Source: Limnobaculum allomyrinae
Lineage (GTDB): Bacteria; Pseudomonadota; Gammaproteobacteria; Enterobacterales; Enterobacteriaceae
Reading direction: 5' to 3'
Length of the DNA stretch: 64,000 nucleotides
Assembly (NCBI RefSeq): GCF_016649425.1
Contig: NZ_JADRCR010000008.1
Coordinates: 1 to 64,000 of the forward strand
This document shows, piece by piece, positions 1 to 8,928 of the stretch. Both the position numbers and the translations under genes were made by a program. The notes below the pieces were generated by a model that saw only the letters and a list, made by a program, of their open reading frames with translations, did not search any database and was not told the DNA's origin. The first letter of the stretch is position 1. Every line of letters begins with the position of its first letter.

Positions 1-153
1 ATCAGTTTCTGGCAAACGGAATTGCAACTGGGCATCATTAGTGACGGAGACAAAGCGGACTTGATCGCGTGGATGCAATACATCAAAGCTGTGAAAGCCG
101 TTGATGTATCTATGACCCCTGATGTTATCTGGCCAACGCTACCCCGAGATTAA
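1..153 (+). CDS. Phage tail fibre assembly protein, C-terminal end (partial)
   Basis: The window opens inside this reading frame, which gives 50 residues before a TAA stop. The end reads ...WMQYIKAVKAVDVS, followed a few residues later by PDVIWP. This is the usual C-terminal signature of Tfa-family tail fibre assembly chaperones of tailed phages: a Trp-x-x-Tyr helix, then Val-Asp-x-Ser and Pro-Asp-x-x-Trp-Pro. Tfa proteins help tail fibres fold and trimerise. The start and most of the gene lie upstream, so it is unknown whether the phage is intact. It marks the edge of a prophage or remnant next to the conserved core that starts at pgpC. Family call is good, allele status unknown. Confidence 0.75.
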   Translation: MSFWQTELQLGIISDGDKADLIAWMQYIKAVKAVDVSMTPDVIWPTLPRD

Positions 154-285
154 AATGTCACATGAACATTTAGAATAATTAACTGAATTAGATAGTAGCA
201 TTACATGAGTCGCAGATGATCCGTGGCTCTTTTCAATTCCTATTTATGAGCAGGTAAAGAAGCACTATGCTTACCCTCATTCTCT

Positions 286-582
286 TCACTGAATCGTCAT
301 CCTTCCATCATTGCTGATATCTAAAATATTTATAGTTTCTTCAGCATCAAAATATGTTTTCAATTGAATTAATAGCTGTCGAGCAGCCTGTTCAGTCATA
401 TAAGTTTGTTGTGGCTCTTGGGCTGTTTCGACTACTTTTTCGCTCTCTCTATCGTATTCTGTTAGCGCAAATTGCAACTTCATAATAACGAGGCCAGGTG
501 AGGGGGATGTGTTTATTGCTATTTTTGTGTCTATCAGCTTGGGTATGAAATTAAAACCCTGATCTTTCTTTTCGTTTGACAT
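286..582 (-). CDS. Small BssS-like protein (prophage-edge gene)
   Basis: A 98-residue protein from the ATG at 580-582; a TTG at 643-645 would add 21 residues, and neither start has a good ribosome site. The middle (GLVIMKLQFAL, then QQTYMTEQAARQLLIQLKTYF) resembles by eye the pattern of the biofilm regulator BssS/YceP (ALMLRLHYQ, then LWLTTDVARQFISILEAGI), but the N-terminus is longer and overall identity is low. No membrane segment or signal peptide is visible. It sits alone between the tail-fibre remnant and pgpC in AT-rich DNA and runs against both, which fits cargo of a prophage. BssS-like genes do occur in prophages. Function is not established; the family link is tentative. Confidence 0.5.
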   Translation of the reverse strand: MSNEKKDQGFNFIPKLIDTKIAINTSPSPGLVIMKLQFALTEYDRESEKVVETAQEPQQTYMTEQAARQLLIQLKTYFDAEETINILDISNDGRMTIQ

Positions 583-999
583 AGCAGGCACCAATTCAAT
601 ATCTATTGATTTCTGTATATAAACACAGTGTTTGGTGGTGGGCAATAGTAAGCAGATAACTTTATGTAATTAGACTTAATCGGTTTGCTTTAATATTAGT
701 GTTATAAGAAAGGTGAATAGTAACACATAGGTTTAATTAACTGTAATATATGTATTTATTAGTTAATGTTTCACATGTCACAGTTGATACATTTTTTTGT
801 GATCAGTAAAGCCATGCCATATATCTCTTAAGTTCGGACGGGGGATTATACGCTTGGCCTGGGTTGATACCAATGGTTTATTCTTTTTTTCCAGCGATAA
901 AAAGGGCAATAAACGGTATACTGATTACACATGTTGCTGAATAGTTGGATGTTCACTGGCAGCAGGCCCGCTTTTAGCCAGAAAATTTTAGGAGTCAGT
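583..999. other. AT-rich gap between the phage-edge gene and pgpC
   Basis: About 400 bases with no convincing gene. The DNA is AT-rich up to about 830 and then becomes more like the core. It should hold the promoters of the flanking divergent genes, but I see no strong -35/-10 pair. No clear attachment-site repeat can be recognised without the other end of the prophage. Confidence 0.5.
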
Positions 1000-1641
1000 G
1001 TGTCAGATAATCAATCACAACAAAGGAACGTGTTTTTCGATCTGGATGGGACATTGCACCAGCAGGATCTGTTTGGCAGTTTTTTGCGTTATATGATTCG
1101 TCGGCTGCCCGCTAATCTGATTATTCTGATACCTCTACTCCCCGTAATTATTTTAGGATTATTGATTAATGGACGTAACAGCCGCTGGCCAATGAGTTTG
1201 ATGCTGTGGGCAGTCACAGCAGGTCAGAACGAATCCCGATTGAAATGGCTGGAACAACAATTTATTCAAAACTTTCGCCAGAGTGTTGTCCCTTTTCCGG
1301 TCGTTCAGGGGCGTTTGGCCGAATATTTGAATGATGAGAATACTCAAGTTTGGTTATTAACGGGCTCTCCTCAACGTTTAGTAGAAGAAGCTTATGTGGA
1401 TTCATTCTTTCTGGGGAAAGTGAATCTGGTCGGTAGCCAAATCGCCAGACGCTATGGTGGTTGGGTTATTGATATGCGCTGTTTAGGCAAACAAAAGGTT
1501 GTTGAACTGGAACAGCGCCTGGGTAAACCACTGTCATTATACAGTGGTTACAGCGACAGTATTCAGGATGATCCGGTGCTTGCCTGCTGCCAACATCGCT
1601 GGCGAGTTGATATGCAGGGTAATCTTAAAGAGCTGGAATAG
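1000..1641 (+). CDS. pgpC: Phosphatidylglycerophosphatase C (PgpC/YfhB)
   Basis: A 213-residue inner-membrane HAD-superfamily phosphatase that removes the phosphate of phosphatidylglycerol phosphate to give phosphatidylglycerol. The HAD motif I (FFDLDGTLHQQDLFGSF) is near residue 13, followed by a hydrophobic segment (NLIILIPLLPVIILGLLI), a motif II-like stretch (VWLLTGSPQRLVEEAY) and the conserved C-terminal YSGYSDS...HRWRVD. The GTG at 1000 is chosen because AGGAG lies at 990-994, five bases upstream, and because the start then matches E. coli PgpC; an upstream ATG at 931 would add 23 unrelated residues. tadA follows 47 bases downstream on the same strand, as in enterobacteria. Confidence 0.93.
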   Translation: MSDNQSQQRNVFFDLDGTLHQQDLFGSFLRYMIRRLPANLIILIPLLPVIILGLLINGRNSRWPMSLMLWAVTAGQNESRLKWLEQQFIQNFRQSVVPFPVVQGRLAEYLNDENTQVWLLTGSPQRLVEEAYVDSFFLGKVNLVGSQIARRYGGWVIDMRCLGKQKVVELEQRLGKPLSLYSGYSDSIQDDPVLACCQHRWRVDMQGNLKELE

Positions 1642-1685
1642 TCATCGCTAATCGATGGCAGTGATTAATATAAAAGGCAGAGTAA

Positions 1686-2192
<507 letters not shown>

Positions 2193-2207
2193 CTGCCGCA
2201 TTAAGTA

Positions 2208-3701
2208 TTAGTTTTGTGCCTGAGGTATTGGTTGCCTAAGCTGAAACTGATTGGGTTTAATTGCAGGGTAAGATTGACCCAGTTCAACGTCTTGTGCTGC
2301 AATTTGTCGGGCTTTAGCTAACTGGCGATCTTTTTCCTGAAGATAGCCTTCCAGACTAAGTTGATAACGGCGAATATTCTCAACAAACTGATAAGCCTGA
2401 TAGCCACGGGCATAGCCATAACGGGTTTTACTGTAATATTGTTTTTGCGTCAGCATGGTCAGACGCTTTTTAACATCCACCCAACTGTCCGGGTTTCCCC
2501 CTTGCTGTGCAGTCAAACTTCTGGCATCCAGCATATGAGCGTATCCCATATTATAAGCAATTAAGGCAAACCAGATTTTTTCCTCTTCGGGGACACTATC
2601 CGGAATTTTTGCCATCAGTTGTTCCAAATAGACCAGCCCACCACGAATGCTTTGTTCTGGATCCAGACGGTCGGTAACCCCCAATGAGTCAGCAGTACTT
2701 CGGGTAAGCATCATAATACCGCGTACGCCGGTTGCTGATGTTGCGGTTGGGTTCCAGTGGGATTCCTGATAGGCGATGGCCGCGGCTAAACGCCAGTCGA
2801 TCCCTTTGGCATATTTCTCGAACAGAGGTTTCAGGCCGGGAAGCGTGTTATCAATAGCATTTAGAAAGGTTTTGGTGTCGACATAGTCAAATTCACCGAC
2901 GTGACCCAGATATTTCTCTTCCAGCTTTGCCAGCGTGCCATCTTCATTAATTTGGTTGAAGAAGTTCAGCATCGCGGCATCCAGGCTGTTATCTTCAGTT
3001 TTACGCACGTACCACATTACCGGCTCTTCTTCCGTGATATCGAAAGCGACAGCCAGGTTAGGATAAACCCGTTGAATCATGGCAATAGTGACAGAATCGG
3101 CAATGGTGTAGTCCAGTTTTCCATCGGCCACCTGCTTTAACAGATCAACAGAAGAATCGGACGGTGTGGCATTCCAACTGAGGTCTGGATACTTACTCTT
3201 TTTTAACTGATGCAATGTAGAAATACTGGCGGCGCCTGCGACTACCGTTAACTTACCTTTAATATTGGCCAGGGATTGGGGCTTTGGCGTATTTTGGCGA
3301 TATACCAACTGCTGTGAAACGGAATAGTAAGCAGGGCCCACATTCAGATTTTTCATACGCTCAGGGTTAAAGATAAGCCCCGCAGCCAGCATATCGGTAT
3401 CACCACTCTCTAATCGAGTAAACAGGCTGGTAACATTGTGTTCAGTTTCAATATTTAATTTAACACCAAGATAGTCAGCAAACTGTTTCGCCAGCTCATA
3501 GTCAAGGCCGTCAATCCCGGTGCTACTTTGATAGTAGTAGGGAGTAACGTTAAGAGTGGCAACATTGAGCACGCCGCGTTGCTTAATTTTCTGTAATTGA
3601 GTGCTGTTATCGCCGCGCCATTGCAGCGTTGGCCACATGGCTAAGGCCAGTAGCAGGGTGACAACACCAATAAACAGATAGTTAATCTTTAATGGCTTCA
3701 A
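2208..3701 (-). CDS. mltF: Membrane-bound lytic transglycosylase F
   Basis: A 497-residue two-domain murein hydrolase. Residues 7-24 form a hydrophobic signal or anchor. Residues about 35-270 are a periplasmic substrate-binding-protein fold (SBP_bac_3, LNVATLN...[16 protein letters not shown]). Residues about 290-450 are the SLT lytic transglycosylase domain, with the catalytic Glu313 in [11 protein letters not shown] and the following RGIMMLT motif. MltF cleaves the MurNAc-GlcNAc bond giving 1,6-anhydro ends; the first domain is thought to regulate the second. No lipobox is visible, so anchoring would be by the N-terminal helix. Divergent from purL, with 426 bases between. Confidence 0.95.
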   Translation of the reverse strand: MKPLKINYLFIGVVTLLLALAMWPTLQWRGDNSTQLQKIKQRGVLNVATLNVTPYYYQSSTGIDGLDYELAKQFADYLGVKLNIETEHNVTSLFTRLESGDTDMLAAGLIFNPERMKNLNVGPAYYSVSQQLVYRQNTPKPQSLANIKGKLTVVAGAASISTLHQLKKSKYPDLSWNATPSDSSVDLLKQVADGKLDYTIADSVTIAMIQRVYPNLAVAFDITEEEPVMWYVRKTEDNSLDAAMLNFFNQINEDGTLAKLEEKYLGHVGEFDYVDTKTFLNAIDNTLPGLKPLFEKYAKGIDWRLAAAIAYQESHWNPTATSATGVRGIMMLTRSTADSLGVTDRLDPEQSIRGGLVYLEQLMAKIPDSVPEEEKIWFALIAYNMGYAHMLDARSLTAQQGGNPDSWVDVKKRLTMLTQKQYYSKTRYGYARGYQAYQFVENIRRYQLSLEGYLQEKDRQLAKARQIAAQDVELGQSYPAIKPNQFQLRQPIPQAQN

Positions 3702-3955
3702 ATATCGTTCTCTAAATCAGGTGAATTTTTTTGCTGAATACGAATAGAGTTAAACATTCATGGGCTTTGAAATCACTCTAGTTTGGGTTATCTCGTATAG
3801 CTGCTTATCGTTTGATAATAAATGGAATTCTCAGTTAATTTTTCATCAGGAAAGGAATAGTCCTGAATTTATAGACAGGCATTTTGCTTAACTAGAGACA
3901 ACATAGCAAATACTATGTTTCATCGGATTCATTATTCGGGCGAAAAATAATAGCT

Positions 3956-3971
3956 ACGCAAACGGTTTCGT
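3956..3971 (+). promoter_or_regulatory. PurR operator upstream of purL
   Basis: ACGCAAACGGTTTCGT matches the known PurR consensus (ACGCAAACGTTTTCGT) at 15 of 16 positions. It overlaps the place where the -35 element of the purL promoter should lie, 18 bases upstream of a TATAAT. PurR bound to hypoxanthine or guanine should repress transcription here. Confidence 0.88.
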
Positions 3972-3994
3972 CATTGAGTTTGATTCTCTATAAT
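3966..3994 (+). promoter_or_regulatory. Predicted purL promoter
   Basis: A perfect TATAAT lies at 3989-3994. With a 17-base spacer the -35 hexamer would be TTTCGT at 3966-3971, a poor match that lies inside the PurR box. A weak -35 under an operator is common for repressed promoters. The predicted transcript start is near 4001, leaving a leader of about 127 bases. Confidence 0.7.
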
Positions 3995-4021
3995 AGGCGA
4001 AGTTTTTTCCGCTTAAGCCTT

Positions 4022-4106
4022 AGAGGTCATCACAATAGGCGGTTTTTCAGGGGTTTTACTGAAATATGAAACCGATTGGATTAAGGTACCTATTGTGATG
4101 GCCTCT
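4022..4106 (+). promoter_or_regulatory. Long stem-loop in the purL leader
   Basis: An 18-base arm at 4022-4039 (AGAGGTCATCACAATAGG) pairs with 4089-4106 (CCTATTGTGATGGCCTCT), with a single G·U in RNA where the DNA repeat mismatches. Inside the 49-base loop, CGGTTT at 4040-4045 pairs with AAACCG at 4071-4076, and TTCAG with CTGAA, giving a nested, nearly continuous hairpin. The element ends 21 bases before the purL ATG and just before its AGAGAAA ribosome site. There is no T run, so it is not a simple terminator; it looks like a leader element acting on mRNA stability or translation. Confidence 0.7.
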
Positions 4107-4127
4107 TTAGACCAGAGAAATTCTATT

Positions 4128-7100
4128 ATGGAAATTTTGCGTGGCTCGCCTGCTTTATCTGCTTTTCGTATCAATAAGTTACTATCCCTTTGTCAGGATC
4201 TCCAACTGCCGGTCAGCGATATTTATGCTGAATATGTGCACTTTGCGGACTTGATCACACCATTGTCAGAAGATGAGCTGACAAAGTTAAAGCGGTTGCT
4301 GAAATATGGTCCATCACTGGCAGAACACGAGCCACAAGGTCGGTTGTTATTGGTGACGCCACGGCCGGGAACCATTTCTCCCTGGGCATCAAAAGCGACG
4401 GATATTGCACATAACTGTGGACTGTCACAGATCCACCGTTTAGAACGGGGTATCGCCTATTATATTCAGGCGGAAAATCTTTCTGATTCTCAATGGCACA
4501 TTTTGTCCGGTTTACTACACGACCGGATGATGGAATGCGTGTTTACTGAACCTCAGCAAGCGCAAGCGTTGTTTTCTCAGCATCAGCCAGCGCCATTTGT
4601 AGTGGTTGATGTGCTTACTGAAGGCCGTCAGGCGCTGGAAAAAGCTAACGAAAAGCTTGGGCTGGCATTAGCGCCTGATGAAATTGACTATTTGCTGGAT
4701 GCCTTTACCGGCTTACAGCGCAATCCAACCGATATTGAACTCTACATGTTTGCTCAGGCTAACTCTGAGCACTGTCGGCATAAAATCTTTAATGCTGACT
4801 GGGTGATTGATGGTAAAACACAGCCCAAATCGCTGTTTAAAATGATTAAGAATACCTATGAGCAGACGCCAGACTATGTTCTGTCTGCTTATAAAGATAA
4901 TGCAGCCGTAATGGAAGGCTCTGAAGTGGGGCGCTTCTTTGCTAAACCGGATAGTGGTGTTTATGACTACCATCAGGAAGCCGCACATATCTTGATGAAG
5001 GTAGAAACTCACAACCATCCAACGGCCATTTCTCCATGGCCGGGAGCAGCAACGGGTTCCGGTGGCGAGATTCGTGATGAAGGTGCAACCGGTCGCGGGG
5101 CTAAGCCCAAAGCGGGTCTGGTTGGTTTTTCAGTTTCTAACTTGCGTATTCCGGGCTTTGAACAACCATGGGAGCAAGACTTCGGTAAACCAGACCGTAT
5201 TGTTAACGCACTGGATATTATGACTGAGGGGCCTTTGGGCGGCGCTGCTTTTAATAACGAATTTGGCCGTCCTGCATTATTAGGCTATTTCCGCACTTAT
5301 GAAGAAAAAGTGAACAGCCATAATGGTCTGGAACTGCGCGGTTACCATAAGCCAATTATGTTGGCGGGTGGTATTGGCAATATTCGAGCCGATCACGTAC
5401 AAAAAGGTGAAATTACCGTTGGTGCCAAACTGATTGTATTGGGTGGGCCAGCGATGAATATTGGTCTTGGTGGTGGAGCGGCTTCTTCAATGGCTTCGGG
5501 CCAATCTGATGCAGATCTGGATTTTGCATCAGTACAGCGCGATAACCCTGAAATGGAACGTCGCTGTCAGGAGGTGATCGATCGCTGTTGGCAGTTGGGT
5601 GATGACAACCCGATTCTGTTTATCCATGACGTTGGTGCCGGTGGTTTATCCAATGCGATGCCTGAATTAGTCAGCGATGGTAATCGCGGTGGTAAGTTTG
5701 AACTACGTGACATTCTCAACGATGAGCCGGGAATGAGCCCATTAGAGGTTTGGTGTAATGAATCTCAGGAGCGCTATGTTCTGGCTGTTGCGCCAGAAAA
5801 GTTAGCGTTGTTTGATAGCCTGTGCCGCCGTGAACGCGCACCTTATGCGGTAATTGGTGAGGCAACAGAAGAAAAACAGCTGACCCTTCACGATCGTCAT
5901 TTTGACAACGACCCTATTGACCTGCCGCTAGATGTTCTGCTGGGTAAAACACCGAAAATGGTTCGGGATGTCAAAACATTAAATACGGCGTCTCAACCGC
6001 TGGTAAAAGCGGATATTTCATTGGAAGAAGCGGTCAAACGCGTTCTGCATTTGCCAACGGTGGCGGAAAAAACTTTCCTTATCACCATTGGTGACCGTTC
6101 AGTAACCGGTATGGTCGCTCGTGATCAAATGGTAGGCCCATGGCAAATTCCGGTTGCGGATTGTGCTGTGACCACCGCCAGTTATGACAGCTATTATGGC
6201 GAGGCCATGTCTTTAGGTGAGCGAGCGCCGGTTGCATTACTGGATTTCTCTGCCTCAGCTCGTCTGGCGGTGGGGGAAGCGCTAACTAATATTGCTGCAA
6301 CTCAAATCGGTGAACTAAAACGTATTAAGCTTTCTGCTAACTGGATGGCCGCTGCTGGTCATCCGGGAGAAGATGCGGGTCTGTATGCTGCAGTAAAAGC
6401 GGTGGGTGAAGAGCTGTGCCCTGCATTAGGCATCACCATTCCAGTGGGTAAAGATTCGATGTCAATGAAAACCCGCTGGCAGCAAGAAGGTGAAACTCTG
6501 GAGATGACCTCTCCGCTTTCGCTGGTGATTACCGCCTTTGCCCGAGTGGAGGATATACGTAGTACGGTTACTCCACAACTGCATACCGGAGAAGATAATG
6601 CATTGCTGCTTATCGATCTGGGTGAAGGCCGAAATGGTCTGGGAGCGACAGCATTAGCTCAGGTATATCGTCAACTGGGCGATAAGCCGGCAGATGTACA
6701 CAGTGCGGAGAAATTGGCGGCTTTCTTTAATGCTATGCAGTCTTTGGTCGCCAGTCGTTCACTTTTGGCTTATCACGACCGTTCTGATGGCGGATTAATG
6801 GTAACGCTGGCGGAAATGGCATTTGCCGGTCATTGTGGATTAAAGGTCAATCTGCAATCACTGGATAACGATATGTTATCCGTTCTGTTTAATGAAGAGC
6901 TGGGTGCTGTTATTCAGGTCTCTCAGGATAAGCTGGCAGAGGTGAAAGCATGTCTGTCGTCGTTTGGATTAACGGACTCTGTACATCATATTGGTTGTGC
7001 CGTCTCGGGTGATGAAATCGATATTTGTTATGGTGACAAGCCAGTCTATAAGCAAAGTCGTCAAACATTACGTATGTGGTGGGCTGAAACAACATGGCAG

Positions 7101-8015
7101 ATGCAACGCCTGCGTGATAATCCGGACTGCGCCGATATGGAGCATCAGGCAAAACAACAGGCGAATGACCCGGGTTTGAATGTCAATCTGAGCTTCGATG
7201 TTAAAGATGATATTGCTGCTCCTTATATTGCTAAACAGGCACGCCCTCGGGTTGCAGTGCTGCGTGAGCAAGGGGTGAACTCTCACGTTGAGATGGCGGC
7301 CGCCTTCCATCGTGCAGGATTTGATGCTGTTGATGTACATATGAGTGATTTACTGTCGGGAAACATGCAGTTAGATGGTTTCCATACGCTGGTAGCCTGC
7401 GGTGGCTTCTCTTATGGTGATGTATTGGGTGCCGGAGAAGGATGGGCGAAGTCGGTACTGTTTAATAATCGGGTACGCGATCAGTTCGATGCTTTCTTTA
7501 ATCGTCAGGATACGCTGTCTCTTGGTGTATGTAATGGCTGCCAGATGATGTCTAACCTGAGCGAATTGATCCCGGGCTCTGAGCACTGGCCCCGTTTTGT
7601 ACGTAACCTGTCAGAACGTTTTGAAGCGCGCTTTAGCCTGGTGGAAGTGACTCGTAGTCCATCATTGTTGCTGCAAGGGATGGAAGGTTCACGCTTACCG
7701 ATTGTAGTTTCTCATGGTGAAGGGCGGGTCGAAGTAAGGGATGAACAACATCTGGCGGCGTTAGACCAATCCGGGTTGGTTTCTATGCGTTATGTGGATA
7801 ATTTCGGTCAGGTTACCGAGAACTATCCAGCTAACCCGAATGGTTCACCAAAAGGAGTCACGGCAATCACCAATAAGGATGGGCGGATTACGTTAATGAT
7901 GCCTCACCCTGAGCGAGTTTTCCGTACGGTGAGCAATTCCTGGCATCCGGCAGAGTGGGGCGAAGATGGGCCATGGATGCGATTGTTCCGTAATGCACGC
8001 AAGCAGCTTGGTTAA
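4128..8015 (+). CDS. purL: Phosphoribosylformylglycinamidine synthase
   Basis: A 1295-residue single-chain FGAM synthase of purine synthesis: FGAR + glutamine + ATP give FGAM + glutamate. The N-terminal PurS-like domain and linker, the two ATP-binding PurM-like halves ([13 protein letters not shown], and the second half with [10 protein letters not shown]) and the C-terminal class I glutaminase are all present. Catalytic residues fall at Cys1135 (GVCNGCQ), His1260 and Glu1262 (PHPER), the same numbers as in the Salmonella enzyme. The ATG at 4128 is chosen because the protein then begins [13 protein letters not shown] as in E. coli; GTG 4095 would lie inside the leader hairpin. Expected control is by PurR. 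Confidence 0.97.
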   Translation: MEILRGSPALSAFRINKLLSLCQDLQLPVSDIYAEYVHFADLITPLSEDELTKLKRLLKYGPSLAEHEPQGRLLLVTPRPGTISPWASKATDIAHNCGLSQIHRLERGIAYYIQAENLSDSQWHILSGLLHDRMMECVFTEPQQAQALFSQHQPAPFVVVDVLTEGRQALEKANEKLGLALAPDEIDYLLDAFTGLQRNPTDIELYMFAQANSEHCRHKIFNADWVIDGKTQPKSLFKMIKNTYEQTPDYVLSAYKDNAAVMEGSEVGRFFAKPDSGVYDYHQEAAHILMKVETHNHPTAISPWPGAATGSGGEIRDEGATGRGAKPKAGLVGFSVSNLRIPGFEQPWEQDFGKPDRIVNALDIMTEGPLGGAAFNNEFGRPALLGYFRTYEEKVNSHNGLELRGYHKPIMLAGGIGNIRADHVQKGEITVGAKLIVLGGPAMNIGLGGGAASSMASGQSDADLDFASVQRDNPEMERRCQEVIDRCWQLGDDNPILFIHDVGAGGLSNAMPELVSDGNRGGKFELRDILNDEPGMSPLEVWCNESQERYVLAVAPEKLALFDSLCRRERAPYAVIGEATEEKQLTLHDRHFDNDPIDLPLDVLLGKTPKMVRDVKTLNTASQPLVKADISLEEAVKRVLHLPTVAEKTFLITIGDRSVTGMVARDQMVGPWQIPVADCAVTTASYDSYYGEAMSLGERAPVALLDFSASARLAVGEALTNIAATQIGELKRIKLSANWMAAAGHPGEDAGLYAAVKAVGEELCPALGITIPVGKDSMSMKTRWQQEGETLEMTSPLSLVITAFARVEDIRSTVTPQLHTGEDNALLLIDLGEGRNGLGATALAQVYRQLGDKPADVHSAEKLAAFFNAMQSLVASRSLLAYHDRSDGGLMVTLAEMAFAGHCGLKVNLQSLDNDMLSVLFNEELGAVIQVSQDKLAEVKACLSSFGLTDSVHHIGCAVSGDEIDICYGDKPVYKQSRQTLRMWWAETTWQMQRLRDNPDCADMEHQAKQQANDPGLNVNLSFDVKDDIAAPYIAKQARPRVAVLREQGVNSHVEMAAAFHRAGFDAVDVHMSDLLSGNMQLDGFHTLVACGGFSYGDVLGAGEGWAKSVLFNNRVRDQFDAFFNRQDTLSLGVCNGCQMMSNLSELIPGSEHWPRFVRNLSERFEARFSLVEVTRSPSLLLQGMEGSRLPIVVSHGEGRVEVRDEQHLAALDQSGLVSMRYVDNFGQVTENYPANPNGSPKGVTAITNKDGRITLMMPHPERVFRTVSNSWHPAEWGEDGPWMRLFRNARKQLG

Positions 8016-8032
8016 TAGCCGCTATTTATAAT

Positions 8033-8057
8033 AAAAGGCGACGAAAGTCGCCTTTTT
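8033..8057 (+). terminator. Rho-independent terminator of purL
   Basis: GGCGAC (8037-8042), tetraloop GAAA, GTCGCC (8047-8052) and five T, with a matching A run upstream, so it may work in both directions. It lies 17 bases after the purL stop. Confidence 0.9.
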
Positions 8058-8089
8058 AATGATATGAAAAATAAGAAGTTTCTTATTTT

Positions 8090-8107
8090 TGTTGGGAAAT
8101 GCAGACA
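8090..8107 (+). promoter_or_regulatory. GlrR activator site 1 (imperfect)
   Basis: TGTT-N10-GACA matches the known GlrR box TGTC-N10-GACA at 7 of 8 positions. It lies 32 bases (about three helix turns) upstream of the next box, so it is on the same face of the DNA. Confidence 0.6.
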
Positions 8108-8121
8108 ATGGGGTAATAAGA

Positions 8122-8139
8122 TGTCTCAAATAAGAGACA
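8122..8139 (+). promoter_or_regulatory. GlrR activator site 2
   Basis: A perfect TGTC-N10-GACA box, the binding site known for the NtrC-type activator GlrR (QseF) upstream of glmY. It is about 210 bases before the predicted RNA start, an enhancer distance. Confidence 0.88.
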
Positions 8140-8184
8140 TATAACAATATGATTTTATTAAATAATTAAAGTGCGATAAAACAC

Positions 8185-8202
8185 TGTCGGTTTTTAGAGA
8201 CA
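8185..8202 (+). promoter_or_regulatory. GlrR activator site 3
   Basis: A second perfect TGTC-N10-GACA box, 63 bases (six helix turns) from box 2. Three phased boxes match the number known upstream of E. coli glmY. Confidence 0.88.
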
Positions 8203-8278
8203 GATCGAGCAGGGATTCACCATCAGAGTCGCGCTACAAAATTACCTTAACAACCAGATAAAAATAAAATTCATTACT

Positions 8279-8291
8279 TATCAATTGGTTG
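8279..8291 (+). promoter_or_regulatory. IHF binding site
   Basis: TATCAATTGGTTG fits the IHF consensus WATCAANNNNTTR at every defined position. It lies between the GlrR boxes and the sigma-54 promoter, where DNA bending is needed to bring the activator to the polymerase, and is followed by an A/T tract. Confidence 0.8.
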
Positions 8292-8309
8292 TTATTTTTA
8301 TTTTAAATG

Positions 8310-8325
8310 TGGCACGCTATGTGCA
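8310..8325 (+). promoter_or_regulatory. Sigma-54 promoter of the GlmY-type RNA
   Basis: TGGCACGCTATGTGCA matches the -24/-12 consensus TGGCAC-N5-TTGCA except for one base. The GG (8311-8312) and GC (8323-8324) are 12 apart as required. The predicted start is near 8336, exactly where the homology to GlmY begins. An overlapping sigma-70 promoter, known in E. coli, cannot be judged here. Confidence 0.88.
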
Positions 8326-8335
8326 TTATCTTATA

Positions 8336-8520
8336 CGTCGCTCATTCACCTTTTTATGTCAGAACACAATTTGTGGTGCTACATAAGCCTTAGAATGATG
8401 CCAAAGCCATGGTACCTATCGTCTACCAACCCGATATTCACTGCTTAGGCAGCTTATCAAACATCAGACGACACGTTGAGTGAGGTGCCAGCCTGTGTCA
8501 GGTTGTGATGAACCTGCTGT
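8336..8520 (+). ncRNA. glmY: GlmY/GlmZ-family small RNA (GlmY by position)
   Basis: The 5' part has the GlmY signature: GCTCATTCACC, then TTATGTCAG, a short hairpin and GTGCTACATAA. GlmY binds the adaptor RapZ and so spares GlmZ from RNase E cleavage, raising GlmS and glucosamine-6-phosphate. The position between purL and glrK and the GlrR/IHF/sigma-54 promoter are those of E. coli glmY. The middle and 3' parts (TATCGTC, CATCAGAC, CGTTGAGTGA) look more like E. coli GlmZ as I remember it. The 3' end is uncertain: the hairpin CAGGTT/AACCTG at 8499-8516 has no T run after it, and the first real terminator is at about 8699. Confidence 0.85.
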
Positions 8521-8698
8521 TATGAACAACACTTCATCAATTATTGACACATATGGATGTTATTCGTCAGGTCTACCGATGTCAGGGTTATACCTCCATC
8601 ACTCAGAAGACGAAAATTCAGGACATCCACGTATTTCTCCCGAAGGATGTTACCCATCCTTCGGGAACTCACGCAGCAACAAGTAAACGAAATTCGTT
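8521..8698 (+). other. Unassigned stretch between the GlmY body and its downstream terminator
   Basis: About 180 bases without a recognisable gene. It contains a strong hairpin at about 8638-8665 (CCCGAAGGATG paired with CATCCTTCGGG around a short loop). It may be the 3' part of a longer RNA starting at 8336, or a second small RNA. A frame at 8553-8685 is open but has no family resemblance and no good ribosome site. Confidence 0.45.
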
Positions 8699-8731
8699 AA
8701 GCACTTACCATACTTGGTTAAGTGCTTTTTT
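8699..8731 (+). terminator. Rho-independent terminator before glrK
   Basis: AGCACTTA and TAAGTGCT form the stem around a loop of about 13 bases, followed directly by a run of T. It is the first intrinsic terminator after the GlmY-type RNA and would end an RNA of about 390 bases if the transcript runs on. Confidence 0.85.
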
Positions 8732-8928
8732 TTTGGCTGCGATCTGGTTAGCAAACGGCTTAACGCAGAAAAGCCAGAAAGTTGTTTTTGAGTTATTATG
8801 CCGCTAATGGACAAATGCAGAGCAATCCGGATGTAAGAAAATCTTTGATGAAGCTGCTTAAAGCGCTATTTTCTTCCCTCAGGGTCAGTTAGCATCGTTA
8901 TCGATTGATTTATCGTGAGAGTATCAGG

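Noticed and set aside
4095-4127. GTG start at 4095 that would extend PurL by 11 residues
   Set aside because: It lies inside the right arm of the leader hairpin, has no ribosome site, and the extra residues are absent from known PurL; the ATG at 4128 gives the family start and reproduces catalytic residue numbers.
8544-8572. TTGACA at 8544 as a promoter for a second small RNA
   Set aside because: No acceptable -10 hexamer occurs at 16-18 bases downstream.
8544-8807. Open frame of 87 codons across the stretch after the GlmY-type RNA
   Set aside because: It runs straight through the terminator hairpin and its T run, has no ribosome site and no family resemblance.
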